Positions 33,817 through 64,000 of a stretch of DNA of 64,000 nt are shown here, piece after piece. The translations under genes and the position numbers were made by a program. Origin of the DNA: Eucalyptus grandis. Lineage: Eukaryota > Streptophyta > Magnoliopsida > Myrtales > Myrtaceae. The notes beneath the pieces are model-generated. The model saw nothing but the letters and a program-made list of their open reading frames with translations, did no database searches and had not been told where the DNA came from. The stretch is from positions 44,539,263 through 44,603,262 of the forward strand of contig NC_052622.1 of the NCBI RefSeq assembly GCF_016545825.1. The letters run 5' to 3'. The stretch's first letter is position 1; every line of letters starts with the position of its first letter.

Positions 33817-36699
33817 TTACCAAAAGTCTCCACAGGAGCAGACCCCATGATTAAAATGGTGAAATCTACTAGCATCCCTCACAATGAGTTCTTGTCCAAA
33901 GCATTTTGAAACAAGCTTGCAGAAAGTATGACAATCACCACAAACCCGAAGATTTTTAGTGACTCTGATAGGGGTTTCTCCAGAACTCTCTAGCAGACTG
34001 TAAGCAATGGCAAGCCTTTCACTATGCCCATAAAGCATCTGAAGTTTCTCTTCCTCTCCCACATCATGCAAGACAAACCTGGTTTGAGCCACATAACCAC
34101 CTTCTTGAGCTAATTTATCAGTAACTTCAGCTAGCTTCCGATAAATCTCATCCGACTGTGGGTGAGACTTATCCCCTGCTACAAATGAATGTATCTTGTT
34201 CCGAAGCTCAATCCAGCTGCAGCCTGGCATTTTCTTCAATCCAATTCCCTTCATTCTCATTCTCATTTCTTTAACATCTTTCCATCTACCATTTGCAGCA
34301 AGGATATTGGACATCAGGACAAAATTTCCAGTTCTGTCTGGATTTAATTCTAGAAGTTTATGCACAGCAATTTCTCCCAGCCTTTTATCTGAGTGAACTC
34401 GACAAGCCCCAAGTAGAGAACACCAAACCTCAGCTGTCGGTTCAATTGGCATGCTTTTGATAAATTCATAAGCTTCATCTAAGCGGTTTGCACGGCCAAG
34501 AAGGTCAACCAAACAGGCATAGTGCTCGGACCATGGCTCCAACTGATAATCATGTTGCATAGATGTAAAGAATGTTTTGCCTTCATCAATCAACCCAGAA
34601 TGACTACATGAATAAAGAATGGCCAAAAACGTGATATGATCAGGAACAAGGTTAGTGTCAATCATCCTTTTGAATAAATCAATGGCCACCATTCCACGGC
34701 CATGCATTCCATTTGCATATATCATTGTGGTCCACAGGCTTAATTCTTTTCTGTCAATAGATGAAAACACCTTGCATGCATTTTCTAGGTCCCCACAGCA
34801 AGCATACATATCTACTAGAGAGGTTGAAACAGACCCTTCCAAGATGAAGCCTCTCCTAATAATTGATCCATGAATTTCCTTTCCTTTCTGCAAGAGAGAT
34901 AAATCAGCAGCTGCTGAGAGTACACTTACAAGCGTAACATAATCAGCTTCAATTCCAGCTTCTTTCATTTCAAGAAAGACTTGAAAAGCTTCCTGAGCTA
35001 GCCCATTATGCACATAGCAAGAGATTAGGCTTGTCCAAGATATAATATCCTTGTTTTCAATAAGCTCAAAAGCTCGAGATGCATAATCTGTGTGGCCACA
35101 TGCTCCATATGCATCAACAATTCTATTCTGCAGAGCAAGGTCAGATAGACCTTTTCTTAGCATGAAACTATGAATTTCTTTCACGTGGCGAAGAGATTTC
35201 GACCCCACACAAGCCAGAAGAACGCTTCCTATCATCATTTTGTCGACATCCATCCCTTCCATCTGGACTTCTCTGAAACACTTCAGAGCATCCATATGAC
35301 AATCGTTTTGGGAGTAGCCTGCAATAATTGTTGTCCAAGAGATTATGTCCTTCACAGGCATACTATAAAAAACCTTGCCCATGAGCCGTGGCCTACGGCA
35401 CTTCGCATACATGTCCATAAGTGTATTCCCAACCTGCAGATCAGTATCTAGACCCCTCCGTATGACATAACCATGTCCTGCCGTTCCATGTAACAAATTC
35501 GCCAGTCGACCAGATGCCGCAAGAATCCCCATGATAGAAACAGTGTCCAGTTCTTGATTAAAATCCTGCATATCACGGAATAACTGCAATGCCTCGCTGT
35601 GCAGACCATTCTGCACAAAACCAGAAAGCATTGAATTCCAAGATACAGAATCTCTGTCCACTAAATTAAAGAACACACGAGCAGCTCCATTCATTTCACC
35701 ACATCTTGCATACATAGCAATCAAGGCATTGCCTACGTGTACATCGATCTCATAACCAGATTTTAAGACAGCAGCATGGATCTCCATGCCAAGCTTTTGG
35801 TAGTCCACATATTGGCAGGCCTGCAAAGCTGCAACCATGGTGTATGTATTCATCACAAGACCACGACCTTTTAGCCCTCTTAAAAGAAACAACGCCTCCA
35901 GGGACCTACCACTGGCTGAATATGCGCTAATCATAGAATTCCACAGAGCAAGATCCTCTTTAACATCGATGCTGTCGAACACTTGCCTCGCCCCATCAAG
36001 ATCATCGCACTTCGCATACATCGCGACCAGCGAATTCACAACAAATAAAACAGAAGCAAGCCCACATTTAACAGCAAAGCCATGAATCTCGGCTCCAGAG
36101 CGGCGATCTCCAAGCAAAGCGCAAGCTTTCAGTACCGAAGGAAAAGTACGGGAATCGAGAGGCGGACCCGAAACCCGCATATCTCTGTACAGTTCGAGAG
36201 AAGCCGCAGGGTCCTCATCAGCCAGATACGCTCCAATCATGGCATTCCAGGTGTAAACCGTTCGCTCACGCATTCCGTCAAACAACTTCTCCGCACTCCG
36301 GCGCGAGCCGCACCTCCCGTACATGAACACGAGCTTGGTGCTCAAGAACACCGGGTGGCCGAAATAGCCGGACTTCGCCAGATGGGCATGGACCTGTCGG
36401 CCCTCCGCGAGAGCCTCCTTCGCGGCACAGAGCTCGAGAATCCGCGAGAAGGCCTCGGCCGGGGTAACTCCGCGTGCGCTCGGGTTGTGGGTCATGAGGC
36501 TGCTCAGGGACTCGGAGGCTGCTGCATTGAGGCAGCCTCGCGCGTAGGTTTCTTGGAAAGAAGGAGGCCGTCGTGGGCTGATGACGAGCCCGGGGATCTT
36601 CGGAGGAGGCTGCGCCCGGGGTTGCCCCGAGAGAGGGCGGCGCGACGAGGCCGACGAGGTGTGGAGACAAGGGGACGGGGTTGGGATCGACGCGGCCAT
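33817..36699 (-). CDS. OTP86: PLS-class pentatricopeptide protein with DYW-type domain, OTP86-like RNA editing factor
   Basis: Intronless gene. The first true ATG on the strand is at 36699, giving 960 aa, the length I recall for Arabidopsis OTP86 (At3g63370). The N-terminus is Ser/Pro/Arg-rich without acidic residues, as in a chloroplast transit peptide. About twenty PLS-type repeats follow (for example GNALIAMYARCGEMNGAARV), then E/E+ motifs and a C-terminal DYW-type domain. That domain keeps the cytidine-deaminase-like zinc residues: His892 and Glu894 in GHSERLAIAY, and Cys920/Cys923 in VCGDCH. The last residues are CSCGDFW. OTP86 is known to be needed for C-to-U editing of chloroplast rps14. 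Orthology is inferred from end-to-end similarity in remembered sequence and from neighbouring MIR167 and CYP63. Confidence 0.9.
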   Translation of the reverse strand: MAASIPTPSPCLHTSSASSRRPLSGQPRAQPPPKIPGLVISPRRPPSFQETYARGCLNAAASESLSSLMTHNPSARGVTPAEAFSRILELCAAKEALAEGRQVHAHLAKSGYFGHPVFLSTKLVFMYGRCGSRRSAEKLFDGMRERTVYTWNAMIGAYLADEDPAASLELYRDMRVSGPPLDSRTFPSVLKACALLGDRRSGAEIHGFAVKCGLASVLFVVNSLVAMYAKCDDLDGARQVFDSIDVKEDLALWNSMISAYSASGRSLEALFLLRGLKGRGLVMNTYTMVAALQACQYVDYQKLGMEIHAAVLKSGYEIDVHVGNALIAMYARCGEMNGAARVFFNLVDRDSVSWNSMLSGFVQNGLHSEALQLFRDMQDFNQELDTVSIMGILAASGRLANLLHGTAGHGYVIRRGLDTDLQVGNTLMDMYAKCRRPRLMGKVFYSMPVKDIISWTTIIAGYSQNDCHMDALKCFREVQMEGMDVDKMMIGSVLLACVGSKSLRHVKEIHSFMLRKGLSDLALQNRIVDAYGACGHTDYASRAFELIENKDIISWTSLISCYVHNGLAQEAFQVFLEMKEAGIEADYVTLVSVLSAAADLSLLQKGKEIHGSIIRRGFILEGSVSTSLVDMYACCGDLENACKVFSSIDRKELSLWTTMIYANGMHGRGMVAIDLFKRMIDTNLVPDHITFLAILYSCSHSGLIDEGKTFFTSMQHDYQLEPWSEHYACLVDLLGRANRLDEAYEFIKSMPIEPTAEVWCSLLGACRVHSDKRLGEIAVHKLLELNPDRTGNFVLMSNILAANGRWKDVKEMRMRMKGIGLKKMPGCSWIELRNKIHSFVAGDKSHPQSDEIYRKLAEVTDKLAQEGGYVAQTRFVLHDVGEEEKLQMLYGHSERLAIAYSLLESSGETPIRVTKNLRVCGDCHTFCKLVSKCFGQELIVRDASRFHHFNHGVCSCGDFW

Positions 36700-36939
36700 G
36701 GTCGGGTACGTGCATGGGGAGGAATAGAAGGCGCTGCGAACCACGAAGGGTGGACGAGGAGAGGAGCACGAGCTTTCTTGTTCTGCTCATGTCATGTCAA
36801 GACTCAGTAGATTCTCATCTTGGCGGGTCCCACATGATCCCGATGAAGAAATCTCCGGGGGTTCCTCATGGCACTCTCAGGTCTGCAGGAAAGTTTTCAG
36901 ATTCTCCCTTTCCGTTTCGAGTTCAGTCTTTTGAAAGTT

Positions 36940-39450
36940 TTTTTTTTTTTTGGTGAGAGGTAATAATATATTTGAGCTTGAAGCAACAATATATACGCAA
37001 GATTCGGCACCACAAAAATTGCACTCAAGAACACAATAAGTCAAACTGAATGCAAAAGGCCGCAAAAGGCCGCTAAACAAAAAAGCGGCGAACAAGGAAA
37101 GGCGGGCAAAACCAGTACTACCAAAAACAAACAAAGGTAGGCAAAACCCGCACTACCAAGAACAGCAACAAAAAGAACAAAAACCCGAAGGAGAAGCGTC
37201 CGCTGACGTCAAACCACAACCAATCCAAACATTGGAAGATGGCAGTGAAGAGAACAGGTTCAGCACCCTGTGAAGAAGCACACGACTAAGGAATCGAAAG
37301 ACAATTAAGGATCCACAATAGTAGAAGAGAAGATGCCGGGATCAATCCCCCAATTGCGTTGTAATCTTCTGTTTCTCGGGTTATCATCAACATTTTTTAA
37401 CATTAAAACCTTGTACTTGATGATTTATTGAGATGATTTTTAACGGCCGGAACCACCAAGATATGGTGTCTGAATAAGATGTCATTCCTGAATTTCCAAA
37501 TGATGTGGCAGAGACCACCAAATGAAAAACAGGCAATCAAACAATAGAAATCCTTACCGACAAGAAATTTCATTGCCCACGTGAGGTTCTCAAACCAGGT
37601 CTCATTGTGCCAAGGGAGATTACATCTAGCCGCCCAGAAATAAGCAAAACTAGTTGTAATGCAACACCCAAAGAAGAGATGATCAATTGAATTAGGCATC
37701 AGCTTGCAAAAGGCACAAACTGCATTCCCAATCCTACCATATGACAAGAGCAAGGCTTGTGTGGGAAGACAATTCTATGACAAGAGCAAGGCTTGTGTGG
37801 GAAGACAATTCTTGATAATAAGCCAGAGATTAAATTGATATCTCGGAGTGATAATACTGTTCCAAACGATAGAACCCCAATCAACCCTAGCCTTTTTCCT
37901 TCTGACAACATGCCATGCCGAGGCGGTTGAGAAAAGGCCGAAAGAGCTATCAATCCAAATAAAACGATCTGGTGCGATAGGAATAGGCTGATTCTAAAAC
38001 TCTAACACTATCCTCAAGGACTGCCCAGCCAGTGAAAAAAGATCAGCCACCGTAGCCTGTCTGGAAAGACCAGAATTATAAATCATCGGATTCGAGAAAA
38101 TAAGATTTAACGAACCTCTCGAGTGCCAGTGATCAAACCAGAAGGAGACTGATCATCCCCTACCCTCTAGCGGAAAGATAATCGGAATTCAGTTATGAGG
38201 TGGATGATTTTCTTCTAAGCCCAAGAGCAGAAAGTAGGCTCCTTAACCATCCAGAAGCTCTTTCTTTTTAGGAAGTTGGAATGAATCCATTTTCACCATA
38301 AAGATTCTCGGTCCGTAAAGATGATCCAAATGTGCTTGAGCATCATTGCTTTGTTACAATCTCTCAATCTACGAATTCCAAGCCCATCTTCTTCTTTTGG
38401 AAGGCAAACATCTTCCCATGAAACTTTTGCTCCACCCTTCCCAAGACCCAAACCCTTACAAAGAAAATGTCGGAGGATCTGCTCAATGTGGTCCAATACT
38501 GCAAAGAGAATAGTCAAAACATTCACCCAATAAGCTTGGATCGCAGACTGACCTTATCAGCTGGAGCCGGCCAACAAATGAGAGGAAATTGTTGCGTCCA
38601 GGATTGGACTCTAGCCGTTATCCGATCAACTAGGGACACACAGTCCGCCTTGCCAAGCCTAAAGGATATGATAGGAACACCCAAGTAGTGCACCGGCAAC
38701 TTCCCTTCAATGAAGCCAAAGCCAAGAATAATCTGACTCCGCAACTCATCCGAACCTCTAGCAATAAAGATCTCGCTTTTGTTATTGTTTGGCTTCAATC
38801 CGCTCCATGTCACAAATGTATCCAGCCCGTCTTTAAGAGAGAGATCGAAGTCATATCCTCTCGGCAAAATAGAAATACATCATCCGCAAAGAATAGATGA
38901 GATAACCTAATAGCGTTGCAACACCAAAAGAAGTTGAACTCGAGTTGCATAGCACGAGCACTAAGGATCCCAAAAAAGACCTCCATAACCAAGTAAAGAG
39001 GTAAGGAGACATGAGATCCTGTCGAATGCCTCGGCCACTAGGGAAGAACCCATGTACTTCCCCATTCAATGAGATAGAAAATTTGGGAGTGTGCACACAT
39101 ACCATGATGAGCCGTATGAGGTGGTCTAGGAAGCCAAAAGCACGAAGAACCAGTTCAAGAAAGTCCCAGTCTACCGTATCATAACCTTTCTAAAAGTCCA
39201 CTTTAACAGCACATTTAGGAATATAAGGCTTGAGATGGAAGCCAGCAAATAACTTTCGGGCAAGAAAAATATTGTCTCTGATATGTCGCCCTTTGACAAA
39301 GGCATTCTGAGAATGGCTGATAATATCCTGGAGGACTGCAGCTATATGGTTGACTAGAACCTTGATAATATATTTATAAATAGTATTACAACCGGCAATA
39401 GGTATGTAGTTGTTGACCGAGGCAATAGGATGGTGCATCTTCCAGTCAAG
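36940..39450 (-). mobile_element. 5'-truncated, dead LINE (non-LTR) retrotransposon
   Basis: Broken minus-strand frames in order match a plant LINE ORF2. They read NNYIPIAGCNTIYKYIIKVL and QNAFVKGRHIRDNI (about 39430-39250), then KGYDTVDWDFLELVL just after a stop, GRGIRQDLMSPYLF, and the catalytic FADD in SHLFFADDVFLFCRED (about 38890). Next come VHYLGVPIISF, SWEDVCLPKEEDGLGIRRL and a zinc-binding zf-RVT tail (CAFCKLMPNSIDHLFFGC, near 37700). The 3' end is marked by a T-run at 36940-36951, the poly-A tail of the minus strand. The endonuclease half is missing. Many stops and frameshifts show it is inactive. Its tail lies about 240 bases upstream of the PPR start codon. Confidence 0.85.
37741..37812. 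repeat. Perfect 36-bp tandem duplication inside the LINE
   Basis: Two identical 36-base units, each starting ATGACAAGAGCAAGGC and ending AAGACAATTCT, lie head to tail (37741-37776 and 37777-37812). Being a multiple of three, it repeats twelve codons without shifting the frame. Identity shows it arose after most LINE decay, or in assembly. Confidence 0.95.
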
Positions 39451-41064
39451 TTATCTCGGGCGACAAGGGACAGGCTCACTGGTTGAGGACCCATGGTTCG
39501 CCCAAGGCCGTGCACCCCCCTTCATCCTGCAAGCTGTCGAGGGGATTGAGTGCCCCTCCAAAGATTGTGCTCTTTCCTTTTAGTATAGGAGTGGAGTCTT
39601 CTAAGACAATCGAGGCCCCAAATTTGGTCCACAATCAAGGTGTGGATTCAGAAGTCTCAGCCAGTTTCTCCTGCTTGGATGAGAATGTACTTTCTCTTGA
39701 CCCGACCCCAAAGGCTGTCTCCTCGAAGTTGGAGACTCCAAATTCAGGACAAACTGCTTACTCTCACCCCGGATCTGCCTCCTAAGAGTACTACAGCGGC
39801 ATCGGCGACTTTTCGTCAGAAGGACCCAAACGAAGGTAGGCTTAATATCAAAAGGAAAGGAAAAGGGCTTGTTATTTATTAAATCTTGAAGAAGTGTTTT
39901 CATATTATGGAAAAATTCTTAGATGATCCAGATTCACGTGAGATCAATGCATCTAAAACATTTATTATTAGCTAGGCATGCATAAATCTAAAATGGTCGG
40001 AATGTGTTAATAACGTATGCAATCGATGCATCCAACATAGTTTCTATACGCGTTTTCCTCCAACTATCATGTATTTTCTAATCAATGAGCTACTTATGGT
40101 AGAAAATAACATAATTTTCGTCAGTAGTGAAAGTGGGAATTAGGATTTTTTAAAGATATTTTGTCATTTGGATAGCAAAGATACAAGGGCTTTCTTTTCC
40201 AATGACCCAAACTTGGTAACAAAAATCACTATTGCCTCCAAGTTACAAATCTCATCCTACCATTTATTTATGCATCTCACTTTTTTATTGCAAGTGGGAT
40301 TATCTGTGATACTTGATTACTTCGTAGGATAGAAACAACAAAGGTAATATTACTTCTTAAGCAGCAATATTAAGAAGGCAAAATAAGCAGGCCCGGAAGA
40401 GAAAATGTATGCATGTCAACTTCATGGCTCATCAGTCTTCCATAAACAAGATTAAGGAGGATTTACAAGGAAAAGAAAACAAAATGAAAATTAACACTGT
40501 AAAGTCAAAGAGAGAGAAGAGATAGATTCAACTGTTCACAACAAAATAAAAGCGGGGCTCAAGACCCAAGCGGCGCTTTTTCGCAAAAATGGAAATGTGA
40601 AAGAACACTGTCGAGTGTGAACTAATTCAAGAACTCTCACAAATTCTTTCCAATATGAACTGTCATAAAATGTTACAGGCACACTATCTTTGCTGTACAA
40701 CATAATGCTCGTTGTCACCGAACTCATCTATTTACATTGAATAAATCACTCCCCCGGATGTTCACCAGCAAAATCAGAAACATCCCATGCCTCACTAAAA
40801 AATTTCACCGCGTACTATCAATTCTGGGACCTCGACGCATCCCAGGTTTGTCCGTTCTTTCACCGATCCTTGCCAAGAGGCTTTCTTGAGGCTCGGCTTT
40901 GCTCTTTTCAATTAAATGGCGGGTCAGTCCCTTGTCCGACATTCTGCAGACCACATGAACTGGAGACTCCTCCATCATGGGTGCACACTCACCCTAGGAG
41001 TATCGTCAAAGAATCGATCTGCCACTTGAGGAAAAACGATCAGGAATCATCGATTTTCCACATA
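39451..41064. other. Spacer between LINE and the BEACH gene
   Basis: 39480-39890 carries overlapping 80-100-codon frames on both strands. They may be a piece of another retroelement, but I recognise no domain. 39900-40500 is AT-rich with nothing recognised. 40500-41064 is probably the 3' untranslated region of the minus-strand BEACH gene. Confidence 0.4.
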
Positions 41065-61222
<20,158 letters not shown>

Positions 61223-61945
61223 TGTCGATCGAACGCCGCCGCCGCCTCCTCCTCAATCGCTCGGCTCCCCTCCTCGCTTTCTCATCCGCCGAAGCGGAAA
61301 AACCGACCGGATCTCCCAACCTCACTCGATCCTCCGATCTCCGAGAAAGCTCAGGCCGACGAGGACGACGACCGGAACGATCCCAAAATTTAGAAGCGGA
61401 AAGAGAGAAAGAGAAACGAGAAAGAGCACAAAAGTCAAAACCAATGCGGCGCGGCAGCCGAAACTCGCCAATGCCGCCGACGCTCTATCGAAGTGGAACC
61501 GGAATCGGAATCGGAATCGGCGCCGGCGAGATCTGTTCCCGCTATCCTCGCCCCGAGTTCAGTGATCTGCGATTGTTGCAGCGCCCGATCGCGCGCGTTC
61601 GCCGGGGGGAAGAGGAGCAAGGGAAGGCGAAGAAGGTTTTGAAAGGGAAGAAAAGAAAGGAAAATCTTCGAGAGCAAGACTTTCCTCCTTTTTTTTCTCT
61701 CCCTATTTTCTCGAGAAATGTTTCCGGAGCCCTAGGAATCAGGACCGGCGAGCTAACCGAAACGCGACTTCTGTTGGAAGACGAGAGAAAAGGAAGAACA
61801 GAACACCGCCATGAATGAGGCAAATGCAGAGAAGTCCAGCTCTCTCTCTCTCTCTCTCTCCTCTTTTTCTCTCTCTTCTTAGTGCCTGTTTTTGGACGGC
61901 CTTCTCTCCGCGCCTTCGTTTTCTCGCTCTAATATCCAAGCAGGA
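61223..61945 (-). promoter_or_regulatory. Long GC-rich 5' leader of the BEACH gene with two short uORFs
   Basis: Between the probable TATA box and the ATG at 61222 lie about 720 bases rich in C and G. Two upstream ATGs open short frames on the minus strand: 19 codons at 61812-61753 (MAVFCSSFSLVF...) and 10 codons at 61285-61253 (MRKRGGEPSD). The second ends 30 bases before the main start. A leader intron is possible and would change this. Plus-strand frames of up to 203 codons here are products of base composition. Confidence 0.55.
61836..61860 (+). repeat. (CT)n microsatellite near the BEACH gene transcription start
   Basis: About 12 perfect CT units, which read as GA on the transcript strand, lie in the leader. 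A second tract lies at 62044-62070 upstream of the TATA box. Confidence 0.9.
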
Positions 61946-61970
61946 CGAAAGGGCGAAAAGCGATTTTTTA

Positions 61971-61978
61971 TATTTATA
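61971..61978 (-). promoter_or_regulatory. Probable TATA box of the BEACH gene
   Basis: The minus strand reads GATATAAATATAAAAAATCG around this point, with TATAAATA as core. It lies about 750 bases from the start codon and between two CT/GA repeats. Confidence 0.45.
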
Positions 61979-62071
61979 TCAATTTTCTCTCTCTAGAGAG
62001 GAGAGAAATTTGAGAGAAATACGCGCTTTGGGGAGGTTTTAGCTCTCGCTCTCTCTCTCTCTCTCTCTCTC

Positions 62072-64000
62072 GCGGGGTGTGGGCCCGCTCGCTGTCCACG
62101 TCATCCGGGATCCGATCCGTTCAGGCTGCCACGTGGAGACCCGAGATTGACGGTCAAGCCCCGGGACAGGACGTGACCGCCTCTTTCTTTTGCTTTTCTC
62201 TCGGGTTTTGTCTGAGTTTTTCTCCGTGACGTCCTTAGGCGGGAGGTGCGTCCGGCGGAGCGACGAGCGCCCGTTCGGTATCGCCGTAGTTAATACCGTA
62301 TAGAATCATGAGATGAGATGTACTGTAAATCGTGTATTTACAATGCTTGTTTTGAAAGCATGACACTCAAAACTAGATGAAACACGCCGGTATGAACCGT
62401 TATAAGTCATCCACTAATCCGAAAGAAATTTATCGTACGAAATCTTTTTACATAAATTATAATTATGGTTCGAAGTTAGCTAGAATATGGATTATTAAGG
62501 TTATAACAAGATATGATGTACGATGGAACAATTTTCTTTTGACAAGCAAGAGATTGGATAAGAGTCGAGAGGAAATTTTTCATTCAATCATATCATGTCA
62601 AATTTTGTCTCCCAACAATTAGGACTGTTGAATGTGTGGATTGAGTAAAAAAATTATTTGAATTAAATTGATTCGTCTAAACTATTATATGTAATATAAA
62701 TTTAGAAACTTATATTCAGCCCATGTACTAATATACTCCTATATTTAACTCTACTTATAAGCTCTTTGTGAGTATATGTTACTTGGATACAATTATTGTC
62801 TCGACTATAAGGTGCAAAAGAATTGGCTTTCGATATTATATAAATTTTTCAATTTTTGTATTGATTCGTGGTGAAGAATAAGAGAGAGTCAGTACTCGGT
62901 AGTAAACTTCTAAAATTATAGCAACAAATAATGTGAAGAAATTGAAATTTTAATTATATGGAATATAAAATACCAAAAAGATTATCTACACTAACCATGA
63001 ATTGCGATGGCAAGAAAGATTAGCAGATTACATAAAAATAACAATATCAAATGCAACCACTTAAAGATATACTCACATAAATAACGAGTGAAACTTGTAA
63101 TAATGACAAAAATCAAAAATAACAAAGAAAGAAAGAAACCACCTTGATATTTTCGATAAGGATGAAGTTGGGCTCACCGAGATTTCTTTGAATTGGGAAT
63201 ACTCCAAAGAATTCACTATTTTCTCTTAAAGGGTGAAAACGTAATTATAAAGATGGATTAAATGTAATAAATCGTGAACTCATTTAACACCCATATTTTA
63301 TTAAGTTTTATCATCTAACCCAATTTATAATTTATTTATTGAATAATTACTTAGCCCATAAATATTGTTAAAAAATAGGTCTATGATCTATTTTGATAGG
63401 TCCATCGAAAGCCCAAACTCCCTTTGGATGTCTAAATTAGACCGAATTTTTTGTTTTGTAAAACTAATACGTCAAGAGGCATGACATAGAATAAAGTAAA
63501 AAAAGGAAAAAAGGAAAAGTATTCTCTCAAGGCCATTCGCGCATTGAAAAGGGCGTTGGGTGATGCTTGCTAGATAAATCCTTTGCTTAAGGATTTTCAT
63601 TTATCGTGGTTTTCACTTACTTACATCGCTCGTGACACGATATTTGGAGTGTGCATTCTCTTAGGGTTTATGCTTTTCCAAGTACTTAGTGACTAAGTAA
63701 TGCAACATGGCTTCCTTAAAAGTGGGAGATAAGGACTCACCTATAAAACATTGGAAATATGCATTTTAGAACACTTGTAAGCAATGACTTGCTTTAAAAT
63801 GATATAGACTGGCTTCGACATTTTTCTTAACTTGGCATATTAAGTGAATATATTAAGTTGAGTATTTTTAACTTGTAATTTTTCGATGCCGAATCCCACC
63901 AATGACAAGGTTGAAGTTTGATTGTGATTTCTTCGAATTCAAAGTCTTTAATTGACCAATATAAAATTTTAAGTTCTCAATCGAGCAACAGCAAAAATCT
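62072..64000. other. Region upstream of the BEACH gene, no gene seen
   Basis: 62072-62290 is GC-rich and contains a CCACGTGG-type G-box core in GCCACGTGGAGAC, probably part of the BEACH gene promoter. From 62300 to the window end the DNA is AT-rich with only short frames and no feature I can name. Confidence 0.45.

Noticed and set aside
36700..36744. Start of the PPR protein at 36744 (975 aa)
   Set aside because: That codon is GTG. The first ATG is at 36699 and gives 960 aa, in line with the family.
36082..36810. Plus-strand 242-codon frame over the PPR gene 5' end
   Set aside because: It is the antisense shadow of the GC-rich PPR N-terminus and has no recognisable domain.
61677..61939. Longer minus-strand leader frames of 66-93 codons as uORFs
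   Set aside because: They open with TTG rather than ATG, so only the two ATG-started short frames were kept.

Overview
The window is plant nuclear DNA from a eudicot-type genome. The evidence is short-exon genes with GT/AG introns, CT/GA-rich leaders, plant-only gene families, two MIR167 hairpins, and intergenic space filled with small non-autonomous DNA transposons and a dead LINE. I cannot name the species from the sequence. Most genes are on the minus strand. Exon structures below were built by hand by joining reading frames across GT/AG sites, and every multi-exon model sums to a multiple of three.

Layout. 153-1884 (-): AMT2-clade ammonium transporter, 3 exons, 477 aa, with a TATA box. 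3898-10514 (-): nuclear SR-rich cyclophilin of the CYP63 type, 13 coding exons, 664 aa, with a spliced 5' leader and a GA repeat. 11.3-16.1 kb: intergenic, with two inverted-repeat transposons and an RNase H remnant. 16882-17507 (+): small Cys-rich plant protein whose reading frame is broken by one frameshift in a C-rich stretch. 19.7-23.0 kb: two more transposons with GC-rich cores, around a degraded, tandemly duplicated SRC2-like C2-domain pseudogene. 25.9-32.1 kb: two MIR167 hairpins on the plus strand, one canonical (26.6 kb) and one divergent (32.0 kb). 33817-36699 (-): intronless PLS-type pentatricopeptide protein with a DYW-type deaminase domain, very like OTP86. 36.9-39.4 kb (-): 5'-truncated dead LINE. 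41065-61222 (-): complete 19-exon gene for a SPIRRIG/LvsA-type BEACH protein of 3585 aa, with a long GC-rich leader carrying two short uORFs. 62-64 kb: AT-rich, no gene seen.

How the parts relate. From memory, Arabidopsis has OTP86 (At3g63370), MIR167B (At3g63375) and CYP63 (At3g63400) next to one another. The same three occur here in that order over 33 kb, so I read the 4-37 kb stretch as an ancient conserved block expanded by transposons. The MIR167 locus is present twice here. The pair of MIR167 hairpins, the frameshifted Cys-ladder gene and the family of GC-core transposons are the parts most worth a second look. I found no evidence of a wholly new multi-gene system.
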